NCBI RefSeq assembly: GCF_014192115.1
Contig: NZ_JACHXL010000002.1
Coordinates: 62,001 to 126,000 of the forward strand
DNA: 64,000 bases
Direction of reading: 5' to 3'
From: Psychrobacter luti
GTDB taxonomy: Bacteria; Pseudomonadota; Gammaproteobacteria; Pseudomonadales; Moraxellaceae
Part shown: piece after piece, positions 8,289 to 19,908 of the stretch
How positions within the stretch are numbered: position 1 is the first letter of the stretch
Layout: each line of letters starts with the position of its first letter
The notes under the pieces: generated by a model
Told to the model about the DNA's origin: nothing
What the model saw: only the letters and a program-made list of their open reading frames with translations
Databases searched by the model: none
Program-made: the position numbers and the translations under genes

Positions 8289-9464
8289 ATGCAATTATCG
8301 ATTAATCGAGAGTCGTTACTAAAAGCTATTAACTTGATCGCCAAGGCTGCTGATAAGCGCCATAATATGGTTATCTTGGGTAATATTAAGCTACAGTTGT
8401 CTGAGTCAGCGCTGATTTTGACCGCATCTGATTTAGAAGTAGAGCTGACGTCGACGTTGAAATTGCCTGCCGGTGCCTGTGTGGAAGCCGGCACAACGAC
8501 GTTACCTGCGACCAAACTGAAAGATATTTGTAAATCACTGCCGTCGCAAGCGCAAGTCAATCTTAGCACTCAAGAAAATGAGCGTTGCTTGTTAACCAGC
8601 GGCAAAAGTCGTTTCACTTTAGGGACATTACCTAGCGAGGATTATCCAAGTCTTGGTAATCCTGAAAATATTACACCTTTAACCATCAGTCGTAGCCGTT
8701 TGACCGACTTAATTCACAAAACCCAGTTTGCGATGGCGATTCAAGATGTCCGTTATTATCTAACCGGCATGTTGTTTGATGTTTCACAGCAGCAACTGAC
8801 TACGGTAGCAACCGACGGTCATAGATTGGCGTTAGCGCGTAGCGTTATTGACGTTAGTGCTGATTTAAATATGCAGGCGATTTTACCGCGTAAAGCTGTG
8901 ATTGAGCTTGAGCGCTTAGCTTCTGAGCTTGGCAAGATGCTGGGTGATAAAGACAATGCAGTCACACTAAGCTTTGGTCGTGAATTCTTGCAAGTAAGCT
9001 TGCCGTTTGGTGATATGGATAGTACAGGGCAGGTGAGTGATAACTTAATGGTGACGTTTACTGCGCGTCTTATCGATGGAAAATTCCCTGATTATCGCCG
9101 TGTTATGCCTAGCAATACAGACAAACTTGCTCTGTTTAATCAAGAAAAAATGACCGATGTGCTGCGCCGTGTCGCGATTTTGAGTAATGAGAAGTCTCGC
9201 GGCGTGGTATTTAACTTTGCCAGTGATGGTATGGTAGAAGTACGCGCCAATAACGCTGAGCAAGACGAAGCAGTTGAGATGATACAAGCAAAATATCAAG
9301 GCGAGCCGATGGAGCTGTCTTTTAATGCTGCGTATCTGCAAGACGTCTTAGGCGTGATTCAAGGTGATTTGCAAATGCATATGAGCCAATCAAATGCCTC
9401 TGTACTGGTCAATCAGCTCAATGATGACTTCCATCAGTATGTCATTATGCCAATGCGCATATAG
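8289..9464 (+). CDS. dnaN: DnaN, DNA polymerase III beta sliding clamp
   Basis: Ring-shaped processivity clamp of the replicase. It has 391 residues, slightly longer than the 366 of E. coli. It begins MQLSINRESLLKAINLIAKA and ends with the conserved QYVIMPMRI, typical of the clamp C-terminus. Three repeated clamp domains fit the length. ATDGHRLALA in the middle is a family hallmark. It follows dnaA by 191 bp and precedes recF by 81 bp in the classic dnaA-dnaN-recF-gyrB order. I could not assign a clear separate promoter. Confidence 0.97.
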   Translation: MQLSINRESLLKAINLIAKAADKRHNMVILGNIKLQLSESALILTASDLEVELTSTLKLPAGACVEAGTTTLPATKLKDICKSLPSQAQVNLSTQENERCLLTSGKSRFTLGTLPSEDYPSLGNPENITPLTISRSRLTDLIHKTQFAMAIQDVRYYLTGMLFDVSQQQLTTVATDGHRLALARSVIDVSADLNMQAILPRKAVIELERLASELGKMLGDKDNAVTLSFGREFLQVSLPFGDMDSTGQVSDNLMVTFTARLIDGKFPDYRRVMPSNTDKLALFNQEKMTDVLRRVAILSNEKSRGVVFNFASDGMVEVRANNAEQDEAVEMIQAKYQGEPMELSFNAAYLQDVLGVIQGDLQMHMSQSNASVLVNQLNDDFHQYVIMPMRI

Positions 9465-9545
9465 TACGATTCTATTATAAAATTATTTTTAAATAAACTT
9501 TTGCCTAATAATTATTAGGCGGTAATATAGGCGGCTGTCACTGTT

Positions 9546-10793
9546 ATGATTGAACGTCTACAAATCTCGCACCTGCGTAATCTAACCCAAGTGAATCTGC
9601 AGTCGGCTGCTTGCAACGTCATTATTGGCGCAAATGGTAGTGGTAAAACTTCCTTACTTGAAGCGATATTTTTGCTTTCAAGAGGTAAGAGTTTTCGTCA
9701 TCATCAGCCTAAACGCTATATTCAACACCATCAAAATGCAGCAACGGTGCATGCTAGGCTCAATGATAGCAGTACCTTAGCTATCCAAAAGCAAGCCAAT
9801 GCGACGACGGTTCTACGTCTGAATCAAACCACGGTTTATAACCAAAGTATCTTAACTGAACAGCTACCCACGCTACTGATAGATCCATCGACAATGGATA
9901 TGTTAGAGCAGGGTAGTGCGAGTCGCCGGCAGCTACTAGATTGGTTAGTGTTTCACATGAAACAAGGGTTTCATCCACAGTGGGTAGCTTATCAACGCCT
10001 ACTAAAACAGCGCAATAGTTTGCTAAAAAAGAGTCGCCATCTGACGCAAGTTCAGCTTGCTGAGCTAAAATCATGGGATAAAGGACTTAGTAATCATGCT
10101 GCGCTTATTCATCATTATCGTGAGCGTATCTTTACAGAATGGCAGCCTTATTTTGCTGAGAGTATTGCGCAATTATTGCCTGCTTACGCTGAGAAATTAA
10201 GCCTGAGCTATAATGCCGGCTATGACACCAGTATGGCGCTTGAGGTGCAGCTTAACGAGCGCTTAGAGCAAGATTTGCAACTGGGTTATACTCGCATCGG
10301 TAACCACCGCGCTGATATTCATGTGCATTGGCGCTCTAGTGATGTAGCACAAACGACAAATGACGATGTAAAGGACGTTAATTCGAATCCCGCATCAAAC
10401 ACAGACCTCAATACCAAGTTGCCAATTTTAAAAGAACAAGCGGCCAATGTATTGTCTCGGGGTGAGAAAAAGCTTTTGATCACCGCCTTACGTTTATCAC
10501 AGTTGCCGTTATTGCTTAATGACGAAAAGACCACATTTGCTATAGGAAAAGACGGTAATAGTGATGTACCCAACCGGCATACCAAATCAAGAGCCACGCC
10601 AGTGGTGCTGCTCGATGATATTACAGCAGAGCTAGATGATAGGGCGATAGATATTTTATTGTCGACGTTAGCGCAGCTGCCATGTCAGGTATTTATGACC
10701 AGTTTGACTGATGGAATTTTACCGTTGGTGCATCGATATTGGTCAGATCCTAAGATGTTTCATGTGAAACAAGGAAGTGTGACACTTTTATAA
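9546..10793 (+). CDS. recF: RecF, recombination/repair ATPase
   Basis: SMC-like ATPase that loads RecA at gaps with RecO and RecR. It has 415 residues against about 357 in E. coli. N-terminal Walker A GANGSGKT (28-35), the ABC signature region LSRGEKKLLITALRL, and Walker B VVLLDDITAELDD are all present. The excess length comes mainly from two hydrophilic inserts, at about residues 262-290 (before the signature) and about 327-353 (between signature and Walker B). Both are Asn/Asp/Thr-rich. Two parS-like palindromes lie inside the gene (9949-9964 and 10756-10771), the second close to the stop codon. Confidence 0.95.
   Translation: MIERLQISHLRNLTQVNLQSAACNVIIGANGSGKTSLLEAIFLLSRGKSFRHHQPKRYIQHHQNAATVHARLNDSSTLAIQKQANATTVLRLNQTTVYNQSILTEQLPTLLIDPSTMDMLEQGSASRRQLLDWLVFHMKQGFHPQWVAYQRLLKQRNSLLKKSRHLTQVQLAELKSWDKGLSNHAALIHHYRERIFTEWQPYFAESIAQLLPAYAEKLSLSYNAGYDTSMALEVQLNERLEQDLQLGYTRIGNHRADIHVHWRSSDVAQTTNDDVKDVNSNPASNTDLNTKLPILKEQAANVLSRGEKKLLITALRLSQLPLLLNDEKTTFAIGKDGNSDVPNRHTKSRATPVVLLDDITAELDDRAIDILLSTLAQLPCQVFMTSLTDGILPLVHRYWSDPKMFHVKQGSVTLL
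9949..9964. promoter_or_regulatory. parS-like palindrome inside recF
   Basis: TGTTTCACATGAAACA, 15/16 match to parS and identical to the copy in mnmE at 1672. It lies 3.5 kb right of the DnaA-box cluster, within recF coding sequence. Confidence 0.65.
10756..10771. promoter_or_regulatory. parS-like palindrome at the 3' end of recF
   Basis: TGTTTCATGTGAAACA, 15/16 match to parS, overlapping codons 8 to 13 before the recF stop. Second site within one gene, 807 bp from the first. Confidence 0.62.
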
Positions 10794-13978
<3,185 letters not shown>

Positions 13979-14021
13979 ACTGGCTGTGAAAAGTTGCTTA
14001 ATGACTATTAATTGATTAATA

Positions 14022-14058
14022 AAAACCACCGTCTTGGCAATCAAGGCGGTGGTTTTTT
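14022..14058 (+). terminator. Intrinsic terminator of gyrB
   Basis: Stem CCACCGtCTTG / CAAGgCGGTGG with a 5-base loop followed by six T. It sits about 50 bp past the gyrB stop and just before a parS-like site. Confidence 0.9.
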
Positions 14059-14069
14059 ACTGTTAGAGT

Positions 14070-14085
14070 TGTTTCACGTGAAACT
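14070..14085. promoter_or_regulatory. parS-like palindrome upstream of mntP
   Basis: TGTTTCACGTGAAACT, 15/16 match to parS with an intact CACGTG core. It is intergenic, between the gyrB terminator and mntP. Confidence 0.75.
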
Positions 14086-14118
14086 TATGACAATAAGCAA
14101 AAAGAAGCGAATAATAAA

Positions 14119-14727
14119 ATGATAGAAGTTGTATTGCTTGCCATTGCTCTTGCGATGGATGCGTTTGCTGTTGCGATTGGGCTAGGGGCGAAATCACAAA
14201 AACAGCATCGTCATTATGTGCTGCGTTTGGCGATTTATGCGGGTTTGTATTTTGGTATTGCGCAGGGCGTGATGCCACTGATTGGTTATTTATTGGGCGC
14301 CGCTTTATTAGGCTGGTTAGCTGCTGCTGCACCTTGGATTGGCGGATTTATCCTTATCGGTCTTGGTAGCAAAATGCTTTATGAAGTGTTTTTAGGAGAT
14401 GAGAAAAAGGCTGTAGATAAGGCGCTGCATATAAATAGTGAGGCAGTTTCTATAAATAATAGTATAAAGAAAAATATTAATCATCGCACCATGTTTACCC
14501 TCGCGATTGCGACTAGTATTGACGCAATGGCAGCAGGCTTTACTTTAAACTTACTGGCGCTTAATGCATGGTTAGCTTGTTTAATCATCGCTATTATCAC
14601 CGCTGTTTTTAGTATCTTTGGTATTTACTTGGGTAAAAAATCAGGTACGCATCTTGAGGATAAGGCGGAAGCGCTTGGTGGGCTGGTTCTTATAATGATT
14701 GGCCTAAAAGTAATGTTTTTCAGCTAA
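14119..14727 (+). CDS. mntP: MntP, manganese efflux pump
   Basis: Six-helix inner-membrane exporter protecting against excess Mn2+. It has 202 residues, near the family length of 188. Two repeated halves each carry an acidic motif in a membrane segment: [11 protein letters not shown] near residue 14 and [12 protein letters not shown] near 133. A charged cytoplasmic loop of about 30 residues separates them. The ATG at 14119 is preceded by AAGAAGCGAA. The leader is only about 60 bp and is filled by a parS-like site, so there is no room for the Mn riboswitch that controls mntP elsewhere. parS-like sites flank the gene on both sides. Confidence 0.93.
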   Translation: MIEVVLLAIALAMDAFAVAIGLGAKSQKQHRHYVLRLAIYAGLYFGIAQGVMPLIGYLLGAALLGWLAAAAPWIGGFILIGLGSKMLYEVFLGDEKKAVDKALHINSEAVSINNSIKKNINHRTMFTLAIATSIDAMAAGFTLNLLALNAWLACLIIAIITAVFSIFGIYLGKKSGTHLEDKAEALGGLVLIMIGLKVMFFS

Positions 14728-14755
14728 TTTATTAACTTCTATCTTTTACTCTATA

Positions 14756-14794
14756 AAAAAACACCGCTTTGTTTATCAAAGCGGTGTTTTTTTT
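14756..14794. terminator. Bidirectional terminator between mntP and rlmF
   Basis: A perfect 11-bp stem ACACCGCTTTG / CAAAGCGGTGT with a 5-base loop is flanked by an A run on the left and eight T on the right. It can end both mntP (+) and rlmF (-). Confidence 0.92.
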
Positions 14795-14809
14795 GTTTCA
14801 CGTGAAACC
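14794..14809. promoter_or_regulatory. parS-like palindrome downstream of mntP
   Basis: TGTTTCACGTGAAACC, 15/16 match to parS with an intact core. It begins at the last T of the mntP terminator and lies 28 bp beyond the rlmF stop. Confidence 0.75.
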
Positions 14810-14836
14810 ATGATTATTTATAACGGTAACTATTAT

Positions 14837-15910
14837 CTACTCTTCATCAGTATCAAAACGCCATGCCAATATACGCGTGCTTTTTTGACCTTGGCTCATC
14901 TCAATGATGCGCATCTGGGCAACACCAAGTTGTTTTAATAGCAATTGCAATGGTTTCACGTTTTCTGATTTTGACACTAAACTTGTGAACCAGCCAACAT
15001 GCTCAGCGAAATCTTGACTCTCTTTTGCCATCTTGGTTAAGAAGGCAATCTCACCACCCTCAGACCACAACTCTTTATGCTGACCACCAAAGTTTAGGTT
15101 TTGTGCGGCATTGCCTGACTTGGTTGAGCTACGGCTGACTTGTTCGTTTTCATTCTTACCACGATGTCGTTGCAGATTATGCTGTTTACGGCTATTGGCT
15201 TCCATTGCTTCTTCTAATGAGGCATGGAATGGCGGGTTGCAAACCACCACATCAAAGTAATCTTGGCGACCAATGATATTAGCAAAAATGCGCTTAGGCT
15301 CAGGTTGTAGCTTTACTTTAACCGCGCTCTTGAGTTTGGGGTTGGTTTCACAAATCAGCGCAGCGGTATTAACTGAAATAGGGTCAATATCTGAAGCCGT
15401 AAAGCGCCAGCCATAACTTTGGCTACCAACAATGGGATAAATAGCACTGGCACCAGTACCGATATCAAGGGCATGGATTTCTTTACCAGTTGGCGGCGTA
15501 TTGTCTTTATTAACATGCGTCGTTTGCGCGAGCAAATCGGCAATATAGTGAATGTAATCGGCACGTCCCGGAATCGGTGGGCAGAGATAACCTTCCGGGA
15601 TATCCCAAAATTTCACGCCATAATAATGAGCCAGTAACGCCTGATTAAGGACGCGCACGGCTGCACTGTCCGAGAAATTAATCGTCGACTCGCCTTTAGG
15701 ATTGGTAATAGTGTGCTTAGCAAGCTCAGGTAAGGCACGGGTCAATACTTCAAAGTCATAGCGACCTTGATGCGGATTGCGCGGATGTAGCTGCCCTAAT
15801 TTTTTGGCAGTTTCAGGCGATCTGTTTCTGTGATTGTTGGCGGTCGAGCGATGGTTCATAGGCTTACTGGTCATAGTATCGGGCTTTGATGTTTGAATAT
15901 AATGCACCAT
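14837..15910 (-). CDS. rlmF: RlmF, 23S rRNA m6A1618 methyltransferase
   Basis: SAM-dependent methyltransferase that N6-methylates A1618 of 23S rRNA. The family core begins [16 protein letters not shown] and includes [21 protein letters not shown]. The SAM-binding loop is [15 protein letters not shown] and the catalytic motif is NPPFHAS. The 357 residues exceed the E. coli protein (308). An insert after [11 protein letters not shown] and an N-terminal extension account for this. The start is uncertain: ATGs at 15910, 15874 and 15859 are in frame and none has a strong ribosome site. Confidence 0.9.
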   Translation of the reverse strand: MVHYIQTSKPDTMTSKPMNHRSTANNHRNRSPETAKKLGQLHPRNPHQGRYDFEVLTRALPELAKHTITNPKGESTINFSDSAAVRVLNQALLAHYYGVKFWDIPEGYLCPPIPGRADYIHYIADLLAQTTHVNKDNTPPTGKEIHALDIGTGASAIYPIVGSQSYGWRFTASDIDPISVNTAALICETNPKLKSAVKVKLQPEPKRIFANIIGRQDYFDVVVCNPPFHASLEEAMEANSRKQHNLQRHRGKNENEQVSRSSTKSGNAAQNLNFGGQHKELWSEGGEIAFLTKMAKESQDFAEHVGWFTSLVSKSENVKPLQLLLKQLGVAQMRIIEMSQGQKSTRILAWRFDTDEE

Positions 15911-15939
15911 TTTAGCAGATTTAACGAGTCACTAGCGTC

Positions 15940-16677
15940 TTATCGACTACGTAAAATCAGATTTAATCCCAATATTATCATCGCTGTACCCAATACGCGG
16001 TCGATCCAATGTTCAAAACGCTGAAAGCGACGATGAATGGCAGGGATAGAGAGCAACATGACCACGGTACTAAACCATGCCATCTGCAAGACCATCATCC
16101 ATACGCCATAAATAGCCAGTTGCCACAGCGGTATATCGGGTGATAGGACAAGGGTAAATATTGCGACGAAATATACGGGAGCTTTTGGGTTAAACACATT
16201 ACAAAAAAAGCCACGACGCAGGATAGCAGTGGTCGACTCTGTATCGGTAGGCGGTCTTTTGGTCGAGATGGCTTTATCAGAAAGCTCGTCATCATTGGTA
16301 GACGTCGCTTGCTTGGTAAGTGCGTCTTGTGAAATATCGACGCTTGAATCTGTTGCACTTTCTGAAATTGCTGAGTCTAATGGCTTTTTAGGTTTGGCTT
16401 GAATACCTTGCCATCCTAGATAAATAAGATAACTGCCACCCAACCATTTAATAGCAGTCAATAATGGCTGCGAATGGGCAATGAGCGTTGCCAGTCCTAG
16501 TACAGAATAAATGATGTGTACGGCAAGACCTAAAGTAATACCAAGACTACAAATCAAACCTGTGCGTCGTCCTTTTGCTAAGGTTTGCTGCGACACCAAT
16601 ACAAAATCAGGACCCGGGGAGGCGGCAGCGAGTAGATGGACGCTGGTGATAAGCAAAAAACCGTGCCAAAATTCCAT
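15940..16677 (-). CDS. LysE/RhtB-family amino-acid exporter
   Basis: Small inner-membrane exporter of the LysE superfamily. From the ATG at 16677 it has 245 residues. The N-terminal signature is clear: LLAAASPGPDFVLVSQQTL, followed by GRRTGLICSLGITLG. About six hydrophobic segments are visible. A hydrophilic, Ser/Thr/Asp-rich loop of about 50 residues is inserted between the third and fourth, longer than usual. The frame is open 14 codons further upstream, but those are polar and unlike the family. Substrate cannot be told from sequence. It follows rlmF divergently from the crotonase gene. Confidence 0.85.
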   Translation of the reverse strand: MEFWHGFLLITSVHLLAAASPGPDFVLVSQQTLAKGRRTGLICSLGITLGLAVHIIYSVLGLATLIAHSQPLLTAIKWLGGSYLIYLGWQGIQAKPKKPLDSAISESATDSSVDISQDALTKQATSTNDDELSDKAISTKRPPTDTESTTAILRRGFFCNVFNPKAPVYFVAIFTLVLSPDIPLWQLAIYGVWMMVLQMAWFSTVVMLLSIPAIHRRFQRFEHWIDRVLGTAMIILGLNLILRSR

Positions 16678-16881
16678 AAAATGCTCTGAGTCATGTCTTG
16701 AGTTGGATAATAGTTGCACATTACCGTAAATGAGGTCAACTGATATTGATGTTGCCGCTGATATGTTGCTTGCGTTGCACTGAACGTATGTCTATATTGA
16801 AAGGAAGGTTTATTGGCTGTAGTAACATCAATTTAGTGTAATTTGTACTCTATAAATGAATGCTTTAAAAAGGATAAGACC

Positions 16882-17697
16882 ATGACTATGGAAAGCCACA
16901 ATAGCAAAGATGCTGGAAATGACACTCGCATCACCTATGATATCCAAGATTACATCTGCCTGATCGGACTCAATCGCGCCGATAAACGCAATGCGTTTGA
17001 TAGTCATATGATTAAGCAACTCTCTAAAGCACTCACTCAATATGAAAATGACACCAATATTCGCTGTGCGCTGATATTTGCCCATGGTGAGCACTTTACC
17101 GCAGGGCTTGATTTGATGGAGCTACAAGATAAATGGGACAAAGGCGCGTTTGAGTTTGCTGTCAACGAAATCGATCCGTGGGGAATCGGTGGAAAATTAC
17201 GCAGTAAGCCAGTCGTCGTCGCAGTACAAGGCACGTGCTTCACCGCTGGAATTGAGCTGATGCTCAATAGTGATGTGGTTATCGCAAGTGACAACTGCAA
17301 CTTTGCACAAATGGAAGTTCAGCGCGGTATCATGCCGTTTGGTGGCGCGACAGTACGCTTTATCGCTGCCGCTGGTTGGCAAAAAGCCATGCCGTATCTA
17401 TTGACTGGTAAAAACTTTGATGCGCAAACAGCTGACAAGCTAAATCTGGTCAGTGAAGTCGTAACAAATGGCGAAGAGTACGAGCGTGCGCTAACCATCG
17501 CCCAAGAGATTTGCAAAGCTGCACCGCTTGGCGTACAAGGATTGCTATCCTCAGCGCATGATTCCAGTCGTAATGGCGCAAAAGCGGCACTCGCCAATAT
17601 TCATGGCTATCTGCCGCATTTGTTTCATTCAGAAGATGCCAAAGAGGGCGCGATGGCGATGGTTGAGAGACGTGAGGCTGAGTTTAAGGGGAGGTAG
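16882..17697 (+). CDS. Crotonase-family enoyl-CoA hydratase/isomerase
   Basis: 271-residue member of the crotonase superfamily acting on acyl-CoA thioesters. Visible landmarks are LNRADKRNAFD near residue 35, the oxyanion-hole segment HFTAGLDLMEL, and the second segment VQGTCFTAGIELMLNSDVVIAS with FAQMEVQRGIMPFGGA. AAAAAGGATAAGACC precedes the ATG at 16882, which decides the start; the frame is open to 16843. The exact reaction is unknown. The NACHT gene begins 29 bp after its stop in the same direction, so the two may share a transcript. Confidence 0.88.
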   Translation: MTMESHNSKDAGNDTRITYDIQDYICLIGLNRADKRNAFDSHMIKQLSKALTQYENDTNIRCALIFAHGEHFTAGLDLMELQDKWDKGAFEFAVNEIDPWGIGGKLRSKPVVVAVQGTCFTAGIELMLNSDVVIASDNCNFAQMEVQRGIMPFGGATVRFIAAAGWQKAMPYLLTGKNFDAQTADKLNLVSEVVTNGEEYERALTIAQEICKAAPLGVQGLLSSAHDSSRNGAKAALANIHGYLPHLFHSEDAKEGAMAMVERREAEFKGR

Positions 17698-17725
17698 TAA
17701 GGTAAAATATAGCCAGCTTTTGGTA

Positions 17726-19543
17726 ATGAAAATAAAATTGGATAAGTTGATTATTATGGGTATGGAAACTACAGGAAGCGTCAAAGAAATTAAAGATCTC
17801 GTTATAGATACTAGTCAATTTATTACTAATTTTTTTGACAAAGATTATCAAAAGTTTGCTACTAAATATAATTTTGCTTTAAATGACTATCTAAAAGCTA
17901 AGCTAGTAAATCTTTCTAAAGTCAAAATGGCGTTCTTTTCTTCACAAGTTGTTGATCTGGATGAAATTTATGTTGCACAATATATCTCATTGGGCAGTAA
18001 GCTTTACTCGCAGGAAAGTTTCTTTGAGTTGCTTCTACAACATAAGAAAGTGGTCGTGAGTGCCACAGCAGGTTCAGGAAAGTCCTGTCTTTTAAAAAGT
18101 ATGTTTATAAGTATAATAAAAAACAAGAATAATCTACTACCTCTATTCCTAGAACTTAGAAAAGTAAATGAGACTAATGATTCTATTTTCGAAACGCTCA
18201 GGACAGATATAGCGATATATAACGAAAAATTTAATAAAGATAATTTGAACTACTTACTTGATAGAGAAGGGACAATAGTATTTCTAGATGGTTTTGACGA
18301 AGTGAACCATGATCTAAAAGATAGGTTCACGAAAGAGATTAATAACTTAGCAGATAAGTATCCAAACCTTATCATCCTAGTTTCATCAAGACCAGAATAT
18401 AATCTATTCTCTGATTGGTCGCTATATAACGTCGCTCATATTCAGCCTCTGATCTTACCTCAAGCAATAGATGTAATAAAGAAGTTAGATTACGATAGTG
18501 AGGTAAGAGCGAGATTTATATTAGCTTTAGAGACTACACTTTTTAGTAAGCATAAAAGTTTTTCTAGTAATCCTTTGTTGCTCACAATTATGTTAGTGAC
18601 ATATGAGCAGTTTGGCGATATACCTGACAGAGTCTATATATTTTATGATCTTGCTTATCATGCACTATTTAATAAGCATGACGTATCGAAACAGGGCTTT
18701 CTAAGAAAGAGTTCAACCAATCTAGATATGTATGAGTTAAGAGATATATTCGCTCTATTTAGTTTATTTACATACAGTAAACAGATGTTTGAGATGACAG
18801 AAGATGAAACCCATACATTTTTGAAAAAGTGCTTAATACATTCAAAATCTGAGGTTATGGAGAAGGACCTAAAGTTAGAGCTATTAAATAATGTGCCTTT
18901 ATTAATGAGAGACGGCTTAAATTATTGCTTTACTCATCGTTCATTTCAAGAATATTTCACTGCATATTACATAGTAAATCATGCAGTTAAAGAACAGGTT
19001 TTTGAACGTGTATGTGAACGATATTATTCAGATAATGTTGTCGATATGGCGTTCTCTATGAATAAAAGCATAATCGAAGACAAGTGGATACTTCCAAAGA
19101 TTAATAAAATTTTAGAATTAAAGCCGGTGGATATTACAACTATAGATCGTAAAATAACGTTAATATCAGTGTTCTTTAATCGAATTGAAGAGATCGAAGA
19201 CAGAGGAAAAAAGGAAATAGGGTTCACACACAATGAAAACTCTAATTTTCTGTACTATTTAATCAAAAAATATGATTGCCATAGTCAAATTATTCATTTG
19301 AATAATAAATATCACTCTCATGATTTTACTTATGAAGAAACAGATTTTTTTGAATTAGTCTTAAATGATAAGCAAGCTATAATGCTTGAAGAGTTGAACG
19401 ATTTTGAGAAAAATTTAGTTTGTCGTATGGGTAGTTCGCGTTATGGAGAGTGGAGTTTTGAGTTAATTGAATATATTAAGAGCTTAATTCTGACTAATAG
19501 AAACGATTCTCTAGATGATATTGAAAATTTTATTTTTGATTAG
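17726..19543 (+). CDS. NACHT-domain STAND NTPase, probable antiphage/immune protein
   Basis: 605-residue protein with a helical N-terminal region (1-105) and a NACHT NTPase module. Walker A is ATAGSGKS (113-120), and Walker B is TIVFLDGFDEV (183-193) with the DGxDE form typical of NACHT. It has sensor-like SSRPEY, SNPLLLTIML (281-290) and the NACHT-associated FTHRSFQEYF (402-411). The last about 185 residues carry no motif I recognise, so effector and sensor are unknown. It is strikingly AT-rich compared with both neighbours and appears as a single-gene insert. Other possible starts are 17756 and 17762, and no ribosome site is decisive. Bacterial NACHT proteins include known antiphage genes; that role here is inferred. 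Confidence 0.85.
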   Translation: MKIKLDKLIIMGMETTGSVKEIKDLVIDTSQFITNFFDKDYQKFATKYNFALNDYLKAKLVNLSKVKMAFFSSQVVDLDEIYVAQYISLGSKLYSQESFFELLLQHKKVVVSATAGSGKSCLLKSMFISIIKNKNNLLPLFLELRKVNETNDSIFETLRTDIAIYNEKFNKDNLNYLLDREGTIVFLDGFDEVNHDLKDRFTKEINNLADKYPNLIILVSSRPEYNLFSDWSLYNVAHIQPLILPQAIDVIKKLDYDSEVRARFILALETTLFSKHKSFSSNPLLLTIMLVTYEQFGDIPDRVYIFYDLAYHALFNKHDVSKQGFLRKSSTNLDMYELRDIFALFSLFTYSKQMFEMTEDETHTFLKKCLIHSKSEVMEKDLKLELLNNVPLLMRDGLNYCFTHRSFQEYFTAYYIVNHAVKEQVFERVCERYYSDNVVDMAFSMNKSIIEDKWILPKINKILELKPVDITTIDRKITLISVFFNRIEEIEDRGKKEIGFTHNENSNFLYYLIKKYDCHSQIIHLNNKYHSHDFTYEETDFFELVLNDKQAIMLEELNDFEKNLVCRMGSSRYGEWSFELIEYIKSLILTNRNDSLDDIENFIFD

Positions 19544-19908
19544 ATATAACCTTAGTTGTTCTGTAGAGATTGCTACGAATACAAGTTTTAGCCCTGACAT
19601 GAGAGCCGTAAAAAAATTGCACTGCAATTTTAGGCTTGCAAGTGAAATTCTCTTAAATAAGAGTTTCTTAGGATTATCCTGCTTAAATAGCCTCGCCACG
19701 CCTAGATAAGCAGATAATAGCGGATGGCAGGATTGGCTACTCACACACTCAACTCTAATCAAACCGCTAAACCTCCTTTCTAGTATTTCACAGCACTAAT
19801 CTTCTAGCGTTAATCTCAGAGCGCATCTACGCAAACGCTATAAAGCGATTGGCGATGACGCCATTCATGTTGTACCCTAAAACATTATTTTTTTTCTAAT
19901 GAAAGGAA
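19544..19908. other. Intergenic region after the NACHT gene
   Basis: 365 bp with no convincing gene. Overlapping short frames exist on both strands (about 19511-19762) but lack ribosome sites and family resemblance. An imperfect inverted repeat (TTGCACTGCAA, 19617-19627) lies in it. No integrase site or tRNA is seen. It may contain debris from the event that placed the NACHT gene. Confidence 0.4.

Noticed and set aside
17528..17725. Upstream extension of the NACHT frame into the crotonase gene
   Set aside because: It overlaps a well-supported gene in another frame, and its residues have no NACHT-family likeness.
19511..19762. Short frames on both strands after the NACHT gene
   Set aside because: No ribosome site, no family likeness, and they overlap each other.
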